From the NCBI GenBank assembly GCA_905194315.1, contig CAJJRX010000016.1, positions 1 to 43,960 of the forward strand: 43,960 bases of DNA. The letters run 5' to 3'. Source of the DNA: an uncultured Sutterella sp. (GTDB lineage: Bacteria > Pseudomonadota > Gammaproteobacteria > Burkholderiales > Burkholderiaceae_F). The notes beneath the pieces are model-generated. The model had not been told where the DNA came from, did no database searches, and was given only the letters and a program-made list of their open reading frames with translations. Made by a program: the position numbers and the translations under genes. Shown in pieces: positions 40,201 to 43,960 of the stretch (its first letter is position 1; each line of letters starts with the position of its first letter).

Positions 40201-41457
40201 ATGCAACAAGCCGAACAACATCAGCAACCATGGCAGGCTGTCCTGGCCATTCTGACCGCAACAGCTGTTTTAATGTCGGTGAGCTACACAATGCTCATCC
40301 CTTTTCTGCCCGTTTACCTCACCGAGGAGCTTCATGTCGCCGCTGACAAGGCCAACCTCTGGAGCGGGGTGATTTTCTCGATCAGTTTCCTCATCTCCGG
40401 CATCATGGCGCCGATCTGGGGCGCCATTGCCGACAAAAAGTCCCGAAAACTCATGGCGGTGCGTGCCGCCATTCTGCTTTCTGTCTCCTACGGCCTCGGG
40501 GGCCTGGTGCAAAACGAGTGGCAGCTCCTTTGCATGCGTGCCTTTCAGGGGTTTGCCGCCGGGCTCTGGCCTGCGTGTCTTGCGCTGATGTCAAGCTACG
40601 CGCCGCAGACCAAAGTCGGTTTCTGCATGGGCGTGATGCAGGGTGCGATGACTGCGGGTGGCGTGCTCGGTCCGCTCGCGGGCGGTCTGCTCGCGCACTG
40701 GTTCGGGATGCGCATGACGTTTTTCATGGGCTCGGGCTTTCTCTTTCTCATCACGATCATCCTGATGATCTACATTAAGGAGCCCCCGAAGAAGGCCTCG
40801 GATCATGCGGCCGACAAAGATGCCAGGGCGGAGAAAAAGCCGAAGGTGTCTCTGCTGAAAAATCCGGTCATCTGTCGCATGCTCCTTGCCGCAGGCGTGG
40901 CACAGTTCTCGCTCCTGCTCGTGCAGCCCGTCATGCCGATGTACATCGGAGAGCTCTCCGGGCACACCGGCGACATTGTGCTCGTCACCGGGCTTGTGTT
41001 CTCCGCGGTGGGCTTCTCAGGCGTGATCGCCTCACCTGTCTGGGGGATTGCCGCCGGGAAAATCGGTTACCGTCCGGCGCTGTACTCGGCGCTCTTCGGG
41101 GCTGCCATCTTTAATATGGGGCAGGCGATTCCGGAGTCGCTCGTGGGCTTTTCGGTCTGGCGCTTTATCGGGGGGCTTGCCTTTGCCGGTGTCTTCCCGA
41201 TGATCAACTCGATTCTGACCATGTCAACGCCCCCGGAGAGCCGCGGCCGCATCTTCGGGCTCTCCTACACGGCGCAGCAGATCGGCAGTGTGCTCGGCCC
41301 GCTCGCAGGCGGTGCCGTCGGTCTTGTGCTCCCGCTCAAGTGGGTGATTTTCCTCTCAGGGCTCGTGCTCATGCCGATCGCGATCTACCTCTGGATGAAA
41401 CGCCCGCCGGTGGAGACTTCCACACACGGTACAGAAATGAAGATTGATCGCGAGTGA
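40201..41457 (+). CDS. MFS efflux transporter, MdtG-like
   Basis: 418 residues, 12 predicted membrane segments in two halves joined by a charged loop (about 195-225). Family marks: loop 2-3 GAIADKKSRKLM (motif A, about 78-89), motif C-like GVLGPLAGGLLAHWFG in helix 5, and a repeat of this in the second half (GSVLGPLAGGAVG), as in drug:H+ antiporters DHA1 such as MdtG. Drug export is the common role; substrate not predictable. No Shine-Dalgarno sequence is seen before the ATG, and the leader carries a hairpin and operator. Confidence 0.88.
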   Translation: MQQAEQHQQPWQAVLAILTATAVLMSVSYTMLIPFLPVYLTEELHVAADKANLWSGVIFSISFLISGIMAPIWGAIADKKSRKLMAVRAAILLSVSYGLGGLVQNEWQLLCMRAFQGFAAGLWPACLALMSSYAPQTKVGFCMGVMQGAMTAGGVLGPLAGGLLAHWFGMRMTFFMGSGFLFLITIILMIYIKEPPKKASDHAADKDARAEKKPKVSLLKNPVICRMLLAAGVAQFSLLLVQPVMPMYIGELSGHTGDIVLVTGLVFSAVGFSGVIASPVWGIAAGKIGYRPALYSALFGAAIFNMGQAIPESLVGFSVWRFIGGLAFAGVFPMINSILTMSTPPESRGRIFGLSYTAQQIGSVLGPLAGGAVGLVLPLKWVIFLSGLVLMPIAIYLWMKRPPVETSTHGTEMKIDRE

Positions 41458-41465
41458 TTTTTCTG

Positions 41466-41503
41466 AACGCACCTTAGAAAAAAAATCAAAGGTGCGTTTT
41501 TTT
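41466..41503 (+). terminator. Terminator after MFS gene
   Basis: AACGCACCTT/AAGGTGCGTT with an A-rich loop, then a run of seven T. Confidence 0.88.
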
Positions 41504-41591
41504 GCGACAGTTCTAAGCAGTCTTCCTGATAGAATGTCGACGTTACGACAACCCGGGATGTGGGTACACCATCCCAAGTGAAGCAAATTAA

Positions 41592-43847
41592 ATGGATTAC
41601 TTCATCTATCTTGTTCTAGGTCTGCTTGCCGCGCTGGCCGTTATTGACCTCTTTGTCGGGGTGAGCAACGACGCGGTCAACTTTCTGAATTCCGCCGTGG
41701 GCAGCCGTGCCGCGCCGTTCTGGGTCATCATGGCCGTGGCGAGTGTGGCGGTTCTCACAGGCGCCACCTTCTCCTCCGGGATGATGGAGGTCGCCAAAAC
41801 AGGGGTTCTGCACCCCGAGCATTTCACCTTTCAGGAGGTGATCGTCGTCTTTACCGCTGTGATGGTCACGGACGTGCTGCTGCTCAACACATTCAATTCG
41901 CTCGGGCTGCCAACCTCCACCACCGTCTCGATCGTTTTTGAACTCCTCGGCGGTGCGACGGCCATGGCCTGCTACAAGGTCTGGTCCTCCGGGGCGCCAT
42001 TTACCGATCTCGGGCAGTACATCAATTCGGGCAAGGCCCTCGCCATGATTCTGGCGATTCTGATGTCGGTGATCGTTGCTTTTATCTCCGGCGTTGTTGT
42101 TCAGTATATTCTCCGTCTTCTCTTCACCTTCCACTACGAGCGCTACTACCGCTACCTCGGCGGCGTGTTCGCCGGCATTTCCCTCTCGGCCATCTTTTAC
42201 TTCCTTGTGCTCAAGGGCCTTCGCGGCGCCTCCTTCATGACGCCCGAAGCGGTGAGCTGGGTCGATGCCAATGCCATCACACTGCTCGTGTGGTGCTTTG
42301 TCGGGGTGACACTCATCGCGCAGCTCGCCATCCTTTTCATGCGGCTTGATATCTTCCCCTTTATCATTCTCGCGGGCACCTTTGCGCTGGCCTTTGCCTT
42401 TGCGGGTAACGACCTGGTGAACTTTGTGGGGGTGCCGCTCGCCGCGCTCGAATCCTTCCATATCTTCTCGGCCGTGCCGGGGGCGGATGCTGCCGCCTTC
42501 ACGATGGAGGGGCTCAGAAACCAGACCGCCACGCCGACGGTCTACCTCGCGGGCTCCGGGCTTGTGATGGTGCTCACGCTCTGGTTCTCGAAGAAGGCAC
42601 ACCGCGTGATTCGCACCTCGATCAGTCTTGCCTCGGCCACCCGCGGCGGCAAAGAACAGTTCGGCTCCTCGCTGCCGGCGCGTATCGTGGTGCGCGGCGC
42701 GATTCATATGAATGATTTCCTGCATCAGATTGTCCCTGCGGGTGTGTTCGCGCGGCTCGGGCGCCGCTTTGAGCCCAAGCGTCTGAAGCCCGATGAGCAG
42801 CCGCTCGCGTTTGACGCAATCCGCGCGAGTGTGAATCTGGTGCTCGCTGCCGGTCTGATCGCATCGGCCACAAGTCTGAAGCTGCCGCTCTCGACGACCT
42901 ACGTCACCTTCATGGTTGCCATGGGTTCCTCGCTTGCCGACGGCGCCTGGGACCGTGAAAGTGCGGTCTACCGCATCTCCGGCGTGCTCACCGTGATCAC
43001 GGGGTGGTTTATCACCGCGTTTACGGCGTTCAGCATCTGTGCGATTTTCTGCAGCCTCTTTATCTGGCTCGGCAAGTGGTTCATCCTCACGATGATGCTT
43101 GTGGCACTCACCTTTGTGGTGAAGACGAACTTTTTCTCCAGGGCGCCTCAGGAGGCCGCCACCGGCAGAATGCTTGCCAAGGGCGACAAGCACAGTGTGC
43201 GTGATCTGCTCAATACCTCGATTGACCATAACCTCAACCGTACGCTGACGATTCTCGCGGAGGGGCTGCGCGCATTCCTGCGCGAGGATGAGCTCTCGCT
43301 CAAGCAGCTCAAGAGTCAGGCCGGCGCGCTTTATGACGCCACGGCCCAGGCCCGCGGTGACTACTATCAGATGGCACTTGAGGGTGAGCACGGCACGAAG
43401 GCCGACCGCGATGCGCGAAACTTCTACTACCGTGCCTTTACCAGCATGAAAGAGGTCAGTCATGCGCTGCGTGACCAGATGGGGGTGAGCGAGAACTACA
43501 TCGCAAACTGCCATTCCCCGTTCACCGGCAGAATGCATGACTACACGATGCGGCTTGCAAAAGAGATCGATGCGCTCAAGGTGAATTTCACCCCGCGCGA
43601 GTGTAAGCGCGTGTTGCATTTCCTTGAGGAGGGGCAGCGCCAGTTCATGATGCGTATCAGCGAGGAGCAGATTTCGCTGCGTAAAAGCGAGCTCTATCTC
43701 GGCTACATCCTCTACACGCGTGAGGTGATCAACCGCTACCAGATGGTCAAACTCCTGCAGAAGGAGCTTGAAAACGGGATCAATCCCAATATGCACCACC
43801 GTCAGGAGGTTGAGGCGGTTGAACCGATCCGCCCGTCCGAGCGGTAA
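41592..43847 (+). CDS. PiT-family inorganic phosphate transporter with long C-terminal domain
   Basis: 751 residues. The two PiT signatures are GVSNDAVNFLNSAVGSRAAP (about 23-42) and AFAGNDLVNFVGVP (about 273-286), each with the invariant Asn-Asp pair. About 10-12 membrane segments occupy 1-520 (LPTSTTVSIVFELLGG and LPLSTTYVTFM are the repeat motifs). Residues about 540-751 form a soluble helical domain with many charged residues, perhaps PhoU-like. Typical PitA has about 500 residues, so the tail is an extension. A TAGAAT -10-like box lies near 41530. No partner gene. Confidence 0.9.
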   Translation: MDYFIYLVLGLLAALAVIDLFVGVSNDAVNFLNSAVGSRAAPFWVIMAVASVAVLTGATFSSGMMEVAKTGVLHPEHFTFQEVIVVFTAVMVTDVLLLNTFNSLGLPTSTTVSIVFELLGGATAMACYKVWSSGAPFTDLGQYINSGKALAMILAILMSVIVAFISGVVVQYILRLLFTFHYERYYRYLGGVFAGISLSAIFYFLVLKGLRGASFMTPEAVSWVDANAITLLVWCFVGVTLIAQLAILFMRLDIFPFIILAGTFALAFAFAGNDLVNFVGVPLAALESFHIFSAVPGADAAAFTMEGLRNQTATPTVYLAGSGLVMVLTLWFSKKAHRVIRTSISLASATRGGKEQFGSSLPARIVVRGAIHMNDFLHQIVPAGVFARLGRRFEPKRLKPDEQPLAFDAIRASVNLVLAAGLIASATSLKLPLSTTYVTFMVAMGSSLADGAWDRESAVYRISGVLTVITGWFITAFTAFSICAIFCSLFIWLGKWFILTMMLVALTFVVKTNFFSRAPQEAATGRMLAKGDKHSVRDLLNTSIDHNLNRTLTILAEGLRAFLREDELSLKQLKSQAGALYDATAQARGDYYQMALEGEHGTKADRDARNFYYRAFTSMKEVSHALRDQMGVSENYIANCHSPFTGRMHDYTMRLAKEIDALKVNFTPRECKRVLHFLEEGQRQFMMRISEEQISLRKSELYLGYILYTREVINRYQMVKLLQKELENGINPNMHHRQEVEAVEPIRPSER

Positions 43848-43870
43848 AGCGCTGAAGTGAGCGAAAACAC

Positions 43871-43909
43871 AATGCCCGCGAACCGTTACCGGATCGCGGG
43901 CATTATTTT
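43871..43909 (+). terminator. Terminator after PiT gene, target of intron insertion
   Basis: Perfect 11-bp stem AATGCCCGCGA/TCGCGGGCATT with a 12-base loop, then ATTTT. The intron-like sequence starts at the next base, the usual insertion place of group IIC introns. Confidence 0.85.
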
Positions 43910-43960
43910 GTGTGCTCGGCATGAGCATGTGTTAACGGGTGAAAGTCCCGAGAGGAGCCG
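43910..43960 (+). mobile_element. 5' end of a probable group IIC intron (partial)
   Basis: Begins GTGTG, the group II 5' consensus GUGYG. It is followed by a GCTC-GGCAT-GAGC hairpin (43914-43926) and CGGG-TGAAAGT-CCCG (43936-43950), the order seen at the start of bacterial class C introns such as that of Oceanobacillus iheyensis. It starts at the last T of the transcription terminator. The reverse-transcriptase gene, if present, lies beyond the window. Confidence 0.7.

Noticed and set aside
41616..43928. 770-codon minus-strand frame opposite the PiT gene
   Set aside because: Complement of the transporter with its two PiT signatures; extends through the terminator and intron junction.
1..43960. 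CRISPR arrays, tRNA, rRNA and IS elements
   Set aside because: No regularly spaced repeats, cloverleaf, rRNA signature or transposase with terminal inverted repeats was seen; the only mobile element supported is the group II intron end.

Overview
The window reads as chromosomal DNA of a GC-rich, anaerobic or microaerophilic betaproteobacterium. The Burkholderiales family Sutterellaceae (Sutterella or Parasutterella-like) is the best fit. This rests on the GBP-type trimeric porin, the OmpR/EnvZ-like (RisA/RisS-like) pair, the YceF-type Maf next to yceD, a class III (oxygen-sensitive) ribonucleotide reductase with its activase, and FNR-, NrdR- and Fur-like sites. The assignment is inferred from gene families; no rRNA or tRNA gene lies in the window.

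Layout. 1-260 is an unassigned edge. 261-3497 holds a membrane-anchored ZipA-like protein, an RsmI-like methyltransferase and a YceF-type Maf on the minus strand, with yceD divergent. 3578-8100 holds mfd and mmuM. 8157-10967 holds two tandem FadL-type outer-membrane proteins. 11351-13027 holds a fused ispDF and ogt. 13004-15412 is the sensor kinase and response regulator. 15762-16214 is a small secreted protein. 16356-21971 is a compact plus-strand run: tsaB, rimI, type-4 uracil-DNA glycosylase, yhdT, panF and a Na/Pi cotransporter. 22224-23997 is a porin with Fur-like sites and a TetR regulator. 24057-27319 is guaA and guaB. 27622-31521 is two tandem long-chain acyl-CoA synthetases. 31522-33147 is 1.6 kb without a convincing gene but rich in structured and regulatory elements. 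33148-36181 is the anaerobic ribonucleotide reductase operon. 36268-39572 holds HU, a 0.67 kb non-coding stretch, a Sel1-repeat protein, a membrane protein and a lipoprotein. 39573-40200 carries a strong candidate structured RNA. 40201-43847 holds an MFS exporter and a PiT-type phosphate transporter. The window ends just inside what looks like a group IIC intron inserted after the PiT terminator.

How it fits together. The two FadL channels and two acyl-CoA synthetases form a long-chain fatty-acid uptake and activation set. A 16-bp palindrome of the form TTAGGGT-N2-ACCCTAA lies upstream of one fadL and, in weaker form, upstream of one acyl-CoA synthetase; related copies sit in three gene-free regions, so an undescribed regulon is possible. 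The anaerobic reductase is split: the 681-residue catalytic chain stops after its zinc ribbon, and the glycyl-radical loop is supplied by a separate 62-residue protein with its own ribosome binding site. Three gene-free stretches (about 31.9, 37.1 and 39.7 kb) end in terminators with no reading frame to serve and are candidate small RNAs. The 39.7 kb one, about 256 nt with five helices, its own promoter-like element and terminator, is the best candidate for something undescribed.
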